DNA of 45,249 nucleotides from JAVBWO01 sp036677375 (lineage in GTDB: Bacteria > Bacillota > Dehalobacteriia > UBA4068 > UBA4997). Each line of letters opens with the position of its first letter. Position 1 is the first letter of the stretch. The position numbers were made by a program, and so were the translations under genes. The stretch is from positions 1 through 45,249 of the forward strand of contig JAVBWO010000025.1 of the NCBI GenBank assembly GCA_036677375.1. The letters are read 5' to 3'. The notes below the pieces were generated by a model. That model made no database searches, had not been told where the DNA came from, and was given only the letters and a program-made list of their open reading frames with translations. This document shows, piece after piece, positions 7,255 to 15,748 of this stretch.

Positions 7255-7884
7255 TTAGAACTTGGGGATATATTTTGCCTGTACCTTGAGGCGTATTTGA
7301 ACGGGGGGCAGTATCTTTCCCGCAAAGCCGGTGGGCACCTCCAGGACGAGAGTTGCATCTGCCAGAAACCCCTCGCTTTCGCCGCTGGCAAGGCCGTTGT
7401 TGGAGAGTGTCACGGCAAGGTTGGTGATCGTGTACTCCAGTTTGTCTCCGGCATAACTTGAATAGGAATCTGTACCGGTGGAGGTCAATCCGAGGGTTGC
7501 AGCCAATTGGGCGTAGATATTGCCCGTGTCGAGGCTTTCCTCCCATGAATCGTCGTTATCGGGAAACCAGCCGGCCGCATAGCCTTCCCGGACAGCATGA
7601 TAGACGTCGTCGTAATTGTCGTTTATGGTGCTGATAACCGCTTGCTGCACCGCATCCCGGACGCCCTGGGCGATGATAGTCACCCGGAAGTATTCTGAAA
7701 TGCCGCAGAAAATAAGCAGCAAGCACAGCGTTGCGGCAATCGTCATGGGAAAACCGTCTCCGCGCCTGCCTTTCAATAATGGGTGCCTTTGCGAATTTTG
7801 TGTTTTCAAATTTTGCTTCGGCTTTTTGATAGAAGCCTTTGTACATTTGACGATGCGGAGAGGATAGGGCGTTACCTTGCTCAT
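7255..7884 (-). CDS. TadE-like pseudopilin
   Basis: Predicted 209 aa from ATG 7884, which overlaps the stop of the upstream DUF4320 gene as ATGA and has the SD gaggtg at a 9-nt distance. A basic leader ends in KGRRGDGFP, directly before a hydrophobic helix (about residues 46-66, MTIAATLCLLLIF). This is the layout of a prepilin cleaved by an A24 peptidase. The remaining 140 residues are a soluble extracytoplasmic domain with beta-rich character. It resembles TadE/TadF minor pilins in size and position after TadC. It would be processed by the peptidase encoded at 13232-13669. Confidence 0.7.
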   Translation of the reverse strand: MSKVTPYPLRIVKCTKASIKKPKQNLKTQNSQRHPLLKGRRGDGFPMTIAATLCLLLIFCGISEYFRVTIIAQGVRDAVQQAVISTINDNYDDVYHAVREGYAAGWFPDNDDSWEESLDTGNIYAQLAATLGLTSTGTDSYSSYAGDKLEYTITNLAVTLSNNGLASGESEGFLADATLVLEVPTGFAGKILPPVQIRLKVQAKYIPKF

Positions 7885-8276
7885 TTCCAATACACCTCGC
7901 TTTTTCCGGTGGCTTGTGCCACAAGTTCCACGGGGAATGACCCGAGACCGCCGAAACCAACATCCATGGTGAGTGTCAAGATAACAGTTACTTCCTCGTT
8001 GAGCTGAATGCATCCGGTTCTCGACCATGATATATCCGGAGAAATCTTAAGCCGTTCTGAGAGGATTTCAGCACGCATGTCCGTATCGCTGCCGACGCAG
8101 CCTGTGATCTCCGCTTCCCGAACAAGTTCTGCAGCATAGGTGTCAAGGTTGTGCTTGGCAATATACACCGGCAAAACCTTGACCGCCAGGCCAATTACCA
8201 GCATGGCGCAGAGGATCAGCACGACCACATCAATATATCCCTCGCCGGATTTCCCGGATTTCAGCTTTTTCAGCAT
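7881..8276 (-). CDS. DUF4320 pseudopilin-like protein
   Basis: Predicted 131 aa. ATG 8276 is favoured over ATG 8282 because the SD aaggagg would be too close to the latter. The N-terminus MLKKLKSGKSGEGYIDVVV carries the GEGYID motif right before a membrane helix (about residues 15-33), and the rest is a short outside domain ending GKSEVYWK. I recognise DUF4320, a family tied to Tad-like clusters in clostridial mobile elements. It is probably a minor pilin. It overlaps the next gene by four nt and follows TadC by 14 nt. Confidence 0.8.
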   Translation of the reverse strand: MLKKLKSGKSGEGYIDVVVLILCAMLVIGLAVKVLPVYIAKHNLDTYAAELVREAEITGCVGSDTDMRAEILSERLKISPDISWSRTGCIQLNEEVTVILTLTMDVGFGGLGSFPVELVAQATGKSEVYWK

Positions 8277-8290
8277 AGTCATACCCCTCC

Positions 8291-9163
8291 TTAAAACAGC
8301 AGCGCCATGGAATCCAGAATAACCATGGCGAGCACAACGATATAGGTCAGCATAAAGCATGCCAGCATGATAAAAGAGAATACCCGGATCTTTGGCGGGA
8401 TCTTTGCAGCCTTCGCTTTAAGCCGCTGGAGTTCCTGCTGTTTAAGATCGTGACTGAGCATCTGAAAATACAACCGGCCGTCGTCGCCGCGCAGAACGCT
8501 AAGCAGTCCTCTGGTAATGTCCGAGAGCATGGGAGAAGCAATGCGCCCCTCGAAGCGAACCAGCGCCGCCTCATAAGAGGACGAGCGCATATCCGCTGTC
8601 AGAACATCGAGCTCCGAAGCGAACTCTGCTCCGGCATGGCGCTTGTAGTTTTCCAAGATGGTCAGTACATCACGGCTGGAGGCCAGTTCCTGTTCAATTG
8701 TCGCCACAAAGCGCGGCAGCTCCGCTTCGATCTTATCACGGCGTTCTGCGACCTTTTCATCTGCCTTACGGGATTCCTTGAAATAGACGAGGATGGCAAG
8801 AACGACCACCACCAGTGCCAGCAGCGGGAAAATGATAAGGCAGGGAATCACAAGCAGGAGCATGGCACAGGGCTTGACTATGGTATAAGCCGTGTAGACC
8901 TCCGGCGTCATGTCCATACCCGCCGCATTCAGCATCCGGGTCAACCGCACCCGCTTGTACTCATCCATGTGTATAAATTTGGCCAGCTTGATTGCCCAGC
9001 CGAGAAACAGAGCATCCAGTGATTTGAACGGCTTACTGTCCTTTTTACCGGCGGACAACAGCGCCTTTTCAGCGGACAGCCGCGGCAGCTTCAGAATATC
9101 CGCCGCAATGAAGAACAGCCCGGCAGCGACGGCTGTACCGAATAGAAGCAGTAAGAAAGTCAT
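8291..9163 (-). CDS. tadC: TadC-like inner-membrane platform protein
   Basis: Predicted 290 aa from ATG 9163 with the SD aggaggtga. Membrane helices at about residues 1-22, 88-130 and 260-288 flank a cytoplasmic T2SSF domain (about 140-250) with the family pattern ELPRFVATIEQEL followed by a second helical half. TadB and TadC form the membrane platform on which the ATPase TadA drives pilin assembly. The gene follows tadB by eight nt. Identity as a T2SSF-domain protein is firm. TadC rather than TadB is chosen from gene order. Confidence 0.75.
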   Translation of the reverse strand: MTFLLLLFGTAVAAGLFFIAADILKLPRLSAEKALLSAGKKDSKPFKSLDALFLGWAIKLAKFIHMDEYKRVRLTRMLNAAGMDMTPEVYTAYTIVKPCAMLLLVIPCLIIFPLLALVVVVLAILVYFKESRKADEKVAERRDKIEAELPRFVATIEQELASSRDVLTILENYKRHAGAEFASELDVLTADMRSSSYEAALVRFEGRIASPMLSDITRGLLSVLRGDDGRLYFQMLSHDLKQQELQRLKAKAAKIPPKIRVFSFIMLACFMLTYIVVLAMVILDSMALLF

Positions 9164-9171
9164 AATAGCCG

Positions 9172-10101
9172 TCACCTCCTGTACTCGATGGGCTGTGTGA
9201 GCTTTACCACAAATGCGAAACTGATAAAAATTGCGGCGGCGCATACGGCGAGTACGATCTGACCGGGGACGGTGTGCATGAGCGCCGCATACCAGTCCGC
9301 GTTAACGAAGCGCAGCAGCGGGATATTCAGCACAACCAGCGCCGCCATGGTGATGAATTCCTTGCGGGGGCCGAAGACAAGGTTCTCCAGCTCGCCGTTG
9401 ACAATCCGCATATCGGACAGTTTGGAGACAATGGGCGTCAGCGTTGTTTTCAGCCCACGATCATACTGGCAGGCCAGTACCGCGTCGCACCACTCCCGAA
9501 ACACCTCGTTGTCAATTGCGGAACGAAGTTCCAGAAGAGCGGCGTCCATATTCGGATCAACGTGCTTGATTTGCGTGAGGAATCTTTGAAACACGCCGCA
9601 GACCGGCTGGTTGAGATACCCGATGTTTTCCTCCACTGCCGTTAAAAAGTCCTCACTGCGGAGATAAGCCGTGGTGATGATGCTGAGCGCCGTCTCCAGT
9701 TCGGAAGCAACGTCTTTTTTGAAATGTCCGGCTGTCAGCTTGACATACCAGAACGGTACAAACATAAATCCCACAGCCAGTACGGGAACAAGGAAGAAGT
9801 TACCCATGACGATGGCGATGGCTGCGCCGATAGCGAACAGCAGCAGAGATATTGCACAGATCATGGGAAATCGTGTTTCCTTGCCGGTAGCTTTCAAAAT
9901 ACTTTGGGTTTCGGCAATCCCTTGCCGCAGGAAGGATTTCTTTTTGCGGTTGGTGCTTTCGTTGATATCCGCGCGGATGCTTTTTGGCGCGGAAGTCAGG
10001 CGCTTAAAGACGCCTTCGGTGAAGTCCATAGGCGAAATGCGGAAAATAAGAAATGCGCCGGCGATCAAGCCGACGCAGGCAACTAAAAGTAAGGTGGTCA
10101 A
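9172..10101 (-). CDS. tadB: TadB-like inner-membrane platform protein
   Basis: Predicted 309 aa, starting with TTG 10101, which overlaps the tadA stop as TTGA and lies about 10 nt from the SD aaaggaga. Hydrophobic segments at about residues 1-20, 80-120, 250-270 and 280-303 enclose a T2SSF-type cytoplasmic domain (about 125-245) containing ELETALSIITTAYLRSEDF. It is the TadB partner of TadC in Tad pilus assembly. The four-nt overlap implies translational coupling to the ATPase. Confidence 0.75.
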   Translation of the reverse strand: MTTLLLVACVGLIAGAFLIFRISPMDFTEGVFKRLTSAPKSIRADINESTNRKKKSFLRQGIAETQSILKATGKETRFPMICAISLLLFAIGAAIAIVMGNFFLVPVLAVGFMFVPFWYVKLTAGHFKKDVASELETALSIITTAYLRSEDFLTAVEENIGYLNQPVCGVFQRFLTQIKHVDPNMDAALLELRSAIDNEVFREWCDAVLACQYDRGLKTTLTPIVSKLSDMRIVNGELENLVFGPRKEFITMAALVVLNIPLLRFVNADWYAALMHTVPGQIVLAVCAAAIFISFAFVVKLTQPIEYRR

Positions 10102-11624
10102 GCGATCTCAGTCTCCTTTCCGAGCATGGTTTGCAACTGAACATCCGGCATACCGTTGTCTATAAGTCGCTTTTGCAAACTGGGTGAAATGTTCATAACC
10201 CGCTCATGATAGCCCTCAATGGTATATTTGCCGTCTTCGTAGAGATTCTCAGTAATGTGATATTGAAAAATGGGGTTGTACTGCCGGGTGCCATCCGGAA
10301 GGATTTCACATTCCATGATTTCCATCAAGCGTCGCTGTTTATTCTCCAATTGTTTGCAGAATACCACCAGCGGATAGGCTTCCGTCACATAGTTAATGAG
10401 GGTTTCATCAGACATATCCACGGCCCGCTTGCACAGGGAAACCATGCGGTGGTGAGTGGCATTACAGGAATTGGAGTGGATGGTTGTCACGACGGCGACG
10501 CCGGTTCTGGCGGCTTCCTGCGCTGCGTTTGCCTCGGCTCCGCGCATCTCACCAACCACAAGAATATCCGGATTGAAGCGCAAAGCTACATCCAAAAGCG
10601 TTGTCTGCGTGATGCACTGACGCTCGTTTTCGCTGTCGCGGGTCAGAGTATGAACAACGGAGTTGGTCACCACGCCGTCCTGCTCCCGTACCAGCGCCAA
10701 TTCACGGCTGCCGTTTTCGATGGTGAAGATGCGCTTGTTGTCGGGGATCGTGGTAAGCAGCCATCCGGCCACCGTAGTTTTGCCGGAGCTTGTTGCGCCT
10801 GCCACGCAGATGGAGATGCCATAGCGTAGACAGGCGGCGAGAAAGTCCAGCATTTCCGCCGTAGCGGTACCGCCCTCCACGAAGTCTGCTTTGGTCATGC
10901 TCTGTGGGTTAACGATACGAATCGAGGCGGCCACGCCCACACTCTCGTCCACCACCGGCGTTTTCATGGCGGCGATACGGATGTTCTGGCTGAGTGTGCC
11001 GGTAACTACGGGGCTGGCGTTGTCCAGAATGACGCCGGAAGCATGAAGCATGCGGCGGATGACATTGACGGCGTGATCCGGCGAGTCGAAGTGTTCCCTG
11101 AGCTTTTCGGTCACGCCGCTGGAATACTGCACCTCGACGTCCCGCCATGAGTTGATGTCGATCTCCTCGATGCCGGAGCCGAAGATGTACTTTGTGAGAA
11201 AACCGTACTCTGCCATTTCCGCATATATGGCATCCACCAATTCGTCCGTGGTCATGCTCTTGACGGCGATGCGCTTATCCTGGATATACTTCGCGGCATA
11301 GCGCCGGATCTGCTCCTGGCTGTCGGCGCCTCCGTTCGTCATCAGGCTGGAGTAGCTCGCGGCGATATAGCCCTGCACCTCGCTCAGAACATCCGAAAAC
11401 TCGCGGTTGTCGCTTTCCGGGGTAAAAAACAAAGAATGCGCCCTGCCGGTCACTGCGGGATTTATCATGACCGGGGGCGTATCTTCTTTGGGAACGATGA
11501 TTCCTTTTTGGGGTTCAGCAATACTTCCCGTCGGCTTTTCGGGGGGCGATGCTTCTGCTTCCCGCATAACGGGTCGCGGCTGTTCCTGAGCGAACATGGA
11601 GGTATTTCGTTTCTGTCCTAACAT
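10098..11624 (-). CDS. tadA: TadA/CpaF secretion ATPase
   Basis: Predicted 508 aa with the SD aaggagg before ATG 11624. The C-terminal half is a VirB11/CpaF-type ATPase: Walker A GATSSGKTT near residue 275, Asp box and Walker B around ILVVGEMRGAEA, and a His box TTIHSNS. The first 80 residues are poorly ordered and Pro/Glu-rich. The enzyme hydrolyses ATP in the cytoplasm to power pilin assembly. Although VirB11 relatives also serve conjugation, the neighbouring TadZ, TadB and TadC assign it to the Tad pilus. It overlaps the upstream TadZ-like gene by seven nt. Confidence 0.9.
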   Translation of the reverse strand: MLGQKRNTSMFAQEQPRPVMREAEASPPEKPTGSIAEPQKGIIVPKEDTPPVMINPAVTGRAHSLFFTPESDNREFSDVLSEVQGYIAASYSSLMTNGGADSQEQIRRYAAKYIQDKRIAVKSMTTDELVDAIYAEMAEYGFLTKYIFGSGIEEIDINSWRDVEVQYSSGVTEKLREHFDSPDHAVNVIRRMLHASGVILDNASPVVTGTLSQNIRIAAMKTPVVDESVGVAASIRIVNPQSMTKADFVEGGTATAEMLDFLAACLRYGISICVAGATSSGKTTVAGWLLTTIPDNKRIFTIENGSRELALVREQDGVVTNSVVHTLTRDSENERQCITQTTLLDVALRFNPDILVVGEMRGAEANAAQEAARTGVAVVTTIHSNSCNATHHRMVSLCKRAVDMSDETLINYVTEAYPLVVFCKQLENKQRRLMEIMECEILPDGTRQYNPIFQYHITENLYEDGKYTIEGYHERVMNISPSLQKRLIDNGMPDVQLQTMLGKETEIA

Positions 11625-12430
11625 CCGAACGCCTCCTTCAGGATACGCTCCAGTTCCTTGCGAAACGGGCGGCTGTCCTTCATGGATAGGCCGGCGAGAA
11701 GATTCCCGGCAAGGTACTGTTCCTCCAGCTCCTGCGAGTATGGCAGCTTAAATGTCACCGCACCCAGCACCTTGCCGATATGCTCGGCAGCCTGCTGTGG
11801 CTTGACGTTGGCAGCAACCTTGTACTGCTTATCCGCATCCCATTTGGAATCATTGAGCAGTGGGAGCTGGCTTGAAAAGTAGCCCACGGATTTCAGATCA
11901 CAGTTGGCAAGGCGCAGCACGGAATCCGCCTCCATCAGCGCCACGGCGGAGAGAATGTCATTTGCAATATAGCTGCCGCAGTCCACAATGATATATGGTG
12001 CGATTTCCCGCAGGCCATCCAGCAGCTCCGTTGCCTGCTGCTCGGTATAGGGCGGATAGGTGTATTCATTTTCTCCCTTTTTCATTCCAAGAAAAGTAAG
12101 GTATGACAGCTTTTTGTGTGTAACGCAGTTGTTCTTGATGAGTGCGTCGCTGATATGAGGCACGGCGAGGACGCTTCCCAGCGATTTCTCGCATTCCAGT
12201 TCCGAGGGCGGGCAGATGCAGGGCAGCATGGGAGCTGTCATATCACACAGGAGCAGTACCACATTGCGCTTTTTATCCGCAAGCGCCTTCGCCAGCTTGA
12301 CCGATGTGACCGTCTTCCCGCTGCCGGGACTGCCCCATACGGCGAGAATCCCACCGTTTTCGGATGGTATTTCCTGTTTCGGTTCATCTTCCGAACCGCG
12401 CCGAAAGATGCTCTTCTTCTTAAAATTCAT
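11618..12430 (-). CDS. TadZ/CpaE-like P-loop ATPase
   Basis: Predicted 270 aa. The P-loop GSPGSGKT (residues 33-40) and a Walker B-like YIIVDCGSY mark a MinD/ParA-type ATPase. The N-terminal receiver-like domain of classical CpaE is absent. In Tad systems TadZ/CpaE proteins place the assembly machine in the cell. The start ATG 12430 lies inside the end of the CpaB gene (11-nt overlap) and has only a weak SD (aggat), so translation is probably coupled. Confidence 0.75.
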   Translation of the reverse strand: MNFKKKSIFRRGSEDEPKQEIPSENGGILAVWGSPGSGKTVTSVKLAKALADKKRNVVLLLCDMTAPMLPCICPPSELECEKSLGSVLAVPHISDALIKNNCVTHKKLSYLTFLGMKKGENEYTYPPYTEQQATELLDGLREIAPYIIVDCGSYIANDILSAVALMEADSVLRLANCDLKSVGYFSSQLPLLNDSKWDADKQYKVAANVKPQQAAEHIGKVLGAVTFKLPYSQELEEQYLAGNLLAGLSMKDSRPFRKELERILKEAFGC

Positions 12431-13235
12431 TATCCTGCGTCACCTCACTTTCTGCGGCGTTGGTGGGTGCGGGATCGGTTACCTCACTTTCCGTTTCTTC
12501 CTCCGGTTCAGCGTAGAGTTCCTCGATCAGTGCATCCTGTGCCGCAATGAATTCAGCCGCGGCATCCTGTGTGCCGCGATAGACCAGAGCCAGGTGAATT
12601 TTACTGTCCTGTTCCAGCTCTGCCAGCACCTTGGCCTGCTCGGGCAGAACGAGGAATGTCACGGTGGAGGGTAAATCCTTTTCCTCTTCCGCGGCGTCCT
12701 CTCCGGTGTTGGCGTCGTAGCCGGTGCTGGCGGTTACGGAAATAATCTCCACATATTGCAGCTCGGGCGGGACAATTGTTTCTCCGCTTTCCAGATAGTC
12801 CGCGACAATTACAGAGACGATGTCACCTGATTGGAGCTTACCGGAAAGTCCCGTGGCAAAGCTCTTGATGGTGACGGATATGGCTTGCTTGGTGCCGTCG
12901 AGACTGTACAGATAGGCATTCTCGGCGACAGGCTCAGTTGAGAGTTTGGAGGAGAGAATATAGTCTCCTGCGGCAAGGTCTGCGACCGCGTACTTACCTA
13001 CAACGGAAGCCGTGTCATGAAGCACATCGGACGGCAGATTGTAAGAACCCACCTCCACGCTCTGCACACTGTCTTCCGTAATCTGTTCACCGGCGTCAAT
13101 GGCCTTGACCACTCTGACAATCTCCGTCTTCTGACTGATGCTCTGATTAAAAAGCGGCGTAATGCCAAAACAGATCACCAGCGCAACAATGATGCAGAGC
13201 ACGCCGATGACTGTGCGGTTTTTGAAAATACTCAT
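12420..13235 (-). CDS. cpaB: CpaB-like pilus assembly protein (SAF domain)
   Basis: Predicted 271 aa. One N-terminal membrane helix (about residues 8-28) is followed by a SAF-type domain containing VVKAIDAGEQITEDSV, then a beta-rich CpaB/RcpC domain with QAISVTIKSF. The C-terminal 40 residues are acidic and Ala/Pro-rich. In Gram-negatives CpaB works with the secretin. No secretin is present here, as expected for a one-membrane cell, so the protein probably stabilises the pilus in the wall. It overlaps the A24 peptidase gene by four nt. Confidence 0.8.
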   Translation of the reverse strand: MSIFKNRTVIGVLCIIVALVICFGITPLFNQSISQKTEIVRVVKAIDAGEQITEDSVQSVEVGSYNLPSDVLHDTASVVGKYAVADLAAGDYILSSKLSTEPVAENAYLYSLDGTKQAISVTIKSFATGLSGKLQSGDIVSVIVADYLESGETIVPPELQYVEIISVTASTGYDANTGEDAAEEEKDLPSTVTFLVLPEQAKVLAELEQDSKIHLALVYRGTQDAAAEFIAAQDALIEELYAEPEEETESEVTDPAPTNAAESEVTQDNEF

Positions 13236-13669
13236 AGGGATATTCCTCCTGATATCGAATAGATGAAGTATGCGGCGGCAAAGCCGACGGATAAAAACGG
13301 CGCCAGCGGGTAACTTTCCGGATTGTTGCCTTGATTTCGGATTCTCCTGACCAGTCTTTCAATACTGACATAGGAAAGGAACAACAGTATTGCCGTTACA
13401 ATTCCGGCCAGTCCCGGACAAAACCCAAGCGTAAGGCTTGCGGCTGCGATCAGCATGGTATCGCCCGCGCCGCCTTTGCCAAAGCCCGCCGCAAGGAAAA
13501 AGGGAACGGCAAGAAGCAGCCCAAAAAGATTGGCGGAGCTGAAATTGATCAGCCCCGCCAACGAAAGAATAATACACGCGCTGTATGGAATGGTTCTGCT
13601 GCGCAGGTCGGATATGCCGGCAAAAATCAGCGAACCGACAAACAGCAGGCCGCTGATGAGCTGCACCAT
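13232..13669 (-). CDS. A24 prepilin peptidase (CpaA/TadV-like)
   Basis: Predicted 145 aa from ATG 13669, two bases after the stop codon of the pilin gene. The longer upstream frame is only a shadow of that pilin. Five to six membrane helices and the two aspartates of A24 peptidases are visible: GISDLRSRTIP (about residue 20) and the GxGD-like GKGGAGD (about residues 63-69). The enzyme cleaves leader peptides of Flp-type prepilins at the membrane. Short length is normal for TadV/CpaA, which lack the methylase domain of PilD. Likely substrates are the three GEGY/GDGF proteins of this operon. Confidence 0.85.
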   Translation of the reverse strand: MVQLISGLLFVGSLIFAGISDLRSRTIPYSACIILSLAGLINFSSANLFGLLLAVPFFLAAGFGKGGAGDTMLIAAASLTLGFCPGLAGIVTAILLFLSYVSIERLVRRIRNQGNNPESYPLAPFLSVGFAAAYFIYSISGGISL

Positions 13670-13670
13670 A

Positions 13671-13964
13671 TCAGCCGAGCTGGTCGATTGCGCCGCCGAA
13701 GCCGAACATATCGTTGATGGACTCCTCCAGCTTGGGCAGGACGGTATCGCCGAACAGGTTGTAGAGGGTAAACAGCAGCAGAGCGCCGAGAACAACGGCA
13801 ATCAGGATTTTGATTGCCGTGTCGATGTAGCCCTCACCGGCGTTGCCCGCTATCGCGCGGCGGGAGAACGCGAGGCCACGGAACAGGACGGACTGAGCCT
13901 TTGTACGGACGGTGTTCACAGCGCTGACGATGGCAGTTTTAATGGTGTTGATGAACTTTTTCAT
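13671..13964 (-). CDS. Flp-like major pilin candidate (DUF6133)
   Basis: Predicted 97 aa. A basic leader ends in AGNAGEGYIDTAIKIL, the same GEGYID motif as the DUF4320 protein, directly before a hydrophobic helix (about residues 47-68), with a short acidic tail. I recognise DUF6133, a small protein that precedes Tad genes in clostridial ICEs. As the first gene before the peptidase it occupies the usual place of the Flp pilin. Its processed form would be about 55 residues, in the Flp range. Confidence 0.75.
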   Translation of the reverse strand: MKKFINTIKTAIVSAVNTVRTKAQSVLFRGLAFSRRAIAGNAGEGYIDTAIKILIAVVLGALLLFTLYNLFGDTVLPKLEESINDMFGFGGAIDQLG

Positions 13965-14000
13965 GTTGATAATTCCTCCTGTAATTAAAATGTTGTGTGG

Positions 14001-14390
14001 TTACATGGACTGGCCGGACATGGCCTGAGTCTGCTGGGCGGCGGGCGCGTCGCTCTGTGCCTGAGACTGTTTCTGTGTGAGCGCCTGCTCATAAGCTTTC
14101 ATAACGGCGGCATTAAACTGCTCACGGGATTCCTTGGTACAGGGGAAACAGATGTCCTTATACTCGGAGCCCACCTTATACTGGGGCATGGCCACAAAAA
14201 GGCCCTTACTGCTCTCCAACACCTTTACGCCGCGGATAGCAAAGGCACCGTTGATGTTTACGCTGGCTGTTGCTCTCTGCGTGCCGCAACTTTTTGCGCC
14301 GAAGATCCGGACGTCATAGTTGACGGGGTTCTGCTCTGCGGTTTTCTCCGGGGCAGCCTGCTCCGCCGCTTGTGTCTGAGATTTTGCCAT
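14001..14390 (-). CDS. SpoVG-family protein
   Basis: Predicted 129 aa behind the SD aaaggagg. The core DVRIFG...ATASVNINGAFAIRGVKV...KDICFPCT (about residues 26-88) is the SpoVG fold, a small RNA- or DNA-binding regulator known from Bacillus. The ends are Gln/Ala-rich. ICE copies of this family are common and lie at the head of transfer operons. A terminator separates it from the upstream YodL gene, so it probably opens the Tad pilus transcript and may regulate it. That regulatory role is inference. Confidence 0.85.
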   Translation of the reverse strand: MAKSQTQAAEQAAPEKTAEQNPVNYDVRIFGAKSCGTQRATASVNINGAFAIRGVKVLESSKGLFVAMPQYKVGSEYKDICFPCTKESREQFNAAVMKAYEQALTQKQSQAQSDAPAAQQTQAMSGQSM

Positions 14391-14423
14391 TGATTTTTCC
14401 TCCTTTTGCTGATTTTGGGATAT

Positions 14424-14445
14424 AAAAAAGGCGGCCTCCGCCGCC
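14424..14445 (-). terminator. Terminator after the anti-restriction block
   Basis: A GC-rich hairpin (ggcggc 14430-14435 with gccgcc 14440-14445, 4-nt loop) is followed on the minus strand by six T (14424-14429). It lies just after the YodL gene and before SpoVG, dividing the element into two transcription units. Confidence 0.85.
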
Positions 14446-14450
14446 CTGGT

Positions 14451-14993
14451 TTACATGGTCATCTCCATAGACTGTATTTGCTTTGTAAACTCCACCTGCC
14501 GAAAGCAGACGCGGTCAAGATAATAAAATGTGCTGCCGCCGCTGTCGTAGAGTTCCACGAGGTCTGAGACCGACATCGGGCGTCCGGAAAACCCGGACGG
14601 TTTTCGCTCGGAAAAGCGGTCATAGATCTCCTCCAAATCATTCGTGTCAAGCTGCCCGTCATAGACGACGGCATAGTCGGCAATATCCGGCTCCGGAAGG
14701 GATTTGCCGAAGCTGACGATATCCTTCCATGCTGCTGCGCCTGGCTTCAGCTGCCAGATGCGGCAACTTTTTAAGACAGGTACAGTCTCATCCGAGTAAG
14801 CAGGAATATTTCCGCCGGCAATGCGTTCATAGACGCCATCGGTCCATTGGGCCTTAAGTTGATTCCTCGCCAACCATCGCTCCAGCTCATCATTTTGGAA
14901 CATGGCGTCCATAACGGCGACATCCCGGTCGATGTATCCGGCATGGTTTCCATAGTAAAAAACACAGCCGTTTCGCTGCTCAATGCCCCGCAT
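14451..14993 (-). CDS. YodL-domain protein
   Basis: Predicted 180 aa with the SD aaggaggg. The C-terminal half (about residues 105-172) has the YodL pattern: YAVVYDGQLDTNDLEEIYDRF, then MSVSDLVELYDSGGSTFYYLD. YodL-like domains recur in ICE proteins next to ArdA-type anti-restriction genes. The N-terminal half shows no recognised domain. It is the last gene before the terminator at 14424-14445. Biochemical function unknown. A place in host-takeover or anti-restriction is inferred from neighbours. Confidence 0.75.
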   Translation of the reverse strand: MRGIEQRNGCVFYYGNHAGYIDRDVAVMDAMFQNDELERWLARNQLKAQWTDGVYERIAGGNIPAYSDETVPVLKSCRIWQLKPGAAAWKDIVSFGKSLPEPDIADYAVVYDGQLDTNDLEEIYDRFSERKPSGFSGRPMSVSDLVELYDSGGSTFYYLDRVCFRQVEFTKQIQSMEMTM

Positions 14994-15007
14994 GGCGCAT
15001 CCCTCCT

Positions 15008-15748
15008 TTAAGTCATGTTCATACCTCCCGTCTGAGACGCTTCGCTCTGCTCCTGTCGGGGCGCGGTCAGCTCCGCCAGCTTTTCCTGCGCCCAGTCCGG
15101 CAGGAACTCGTCCTTCAGCACGCCGACGAAGTCATAGCGGTTCCAGCGGGTTTCTTCGCCGTCCGAAAGGCAGGTGCAGCGTACTGAGCGCCCGTTGGCG
15201 TTAGAACTGCATCCAAAACCGTCGTGGGCGTACCACAGCTGATCCTCCTGTCGCCAACATTCCTCTTTCAGAATGTTGGGCGAAAGAACCAGTACTTTGC
15301 CGGTAAAGTCCAGAGAATTGGTATCTGCTTCGCATCGGGTGTGGTCGAACAGGCCCAGTGCCCGATACGCCTCGCGGTATTCGTCCACGAAGCCGTCCAG
15401 CACGGCGGGATGGCTGTCTACCGCAAAAGTATAGTTGTGCTCCTTGTCGGGCGGGATTAAGGTCATTTTTGCCCATGCCTTATTTTTGCCGGAGAAGCGA
15501 CCGTCATAAGCTTTTTCCTGTATCGTATTTGCCAGCACAAAGTTCACCCGTTTAAAACCGTATTCCGCGATGACGCCGTCAGCGCAGTCAGGATTCAAAT
15601 GCATTCCGTCAAAGTCACGGCGGATGGCTTCCTCAATGGATTTTTTGCAGGCAACATTTGCTTTTCAGCTCTCCCGCCAAAGGGCGATTTCCTTATGCTG
15701 CCTGGCATATTCGATGGAGCCGGGATAGAGGTAGACGTTATTCTCCAT
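15008..15748 (-). pseudogene. DUF3849 gene interrupted by an in-frame TGA
   Basis: A continuous frame runs from ATG 15748 (SD aaagga) through codon 28, which is TGA (15665-15667), to the stop at 15008. Both sides match one protein: before the stop VYLYPGSIEYARQHKE, after it KANVACKKSIEEAI and LYYAH-like DUF3849 sequence ending in GGMNMT. Homologues continue without break through this point with an aromatic or similar residue. The rest of the gene (198 aa from an internal Met at 15604) is intact, arguing for a recent mutation, a base-call error or recoding. The start overlaps the upstream gene by 11 nt. Confidence 0.75.

Noticed and set aside
10098..11624. The ATPase as VirB11 of the conjugation machine
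   Set aside because: Its overlap with tadB and the TadZ-like gene assigns it to the Tad pilus. A double role cannot be excluded.
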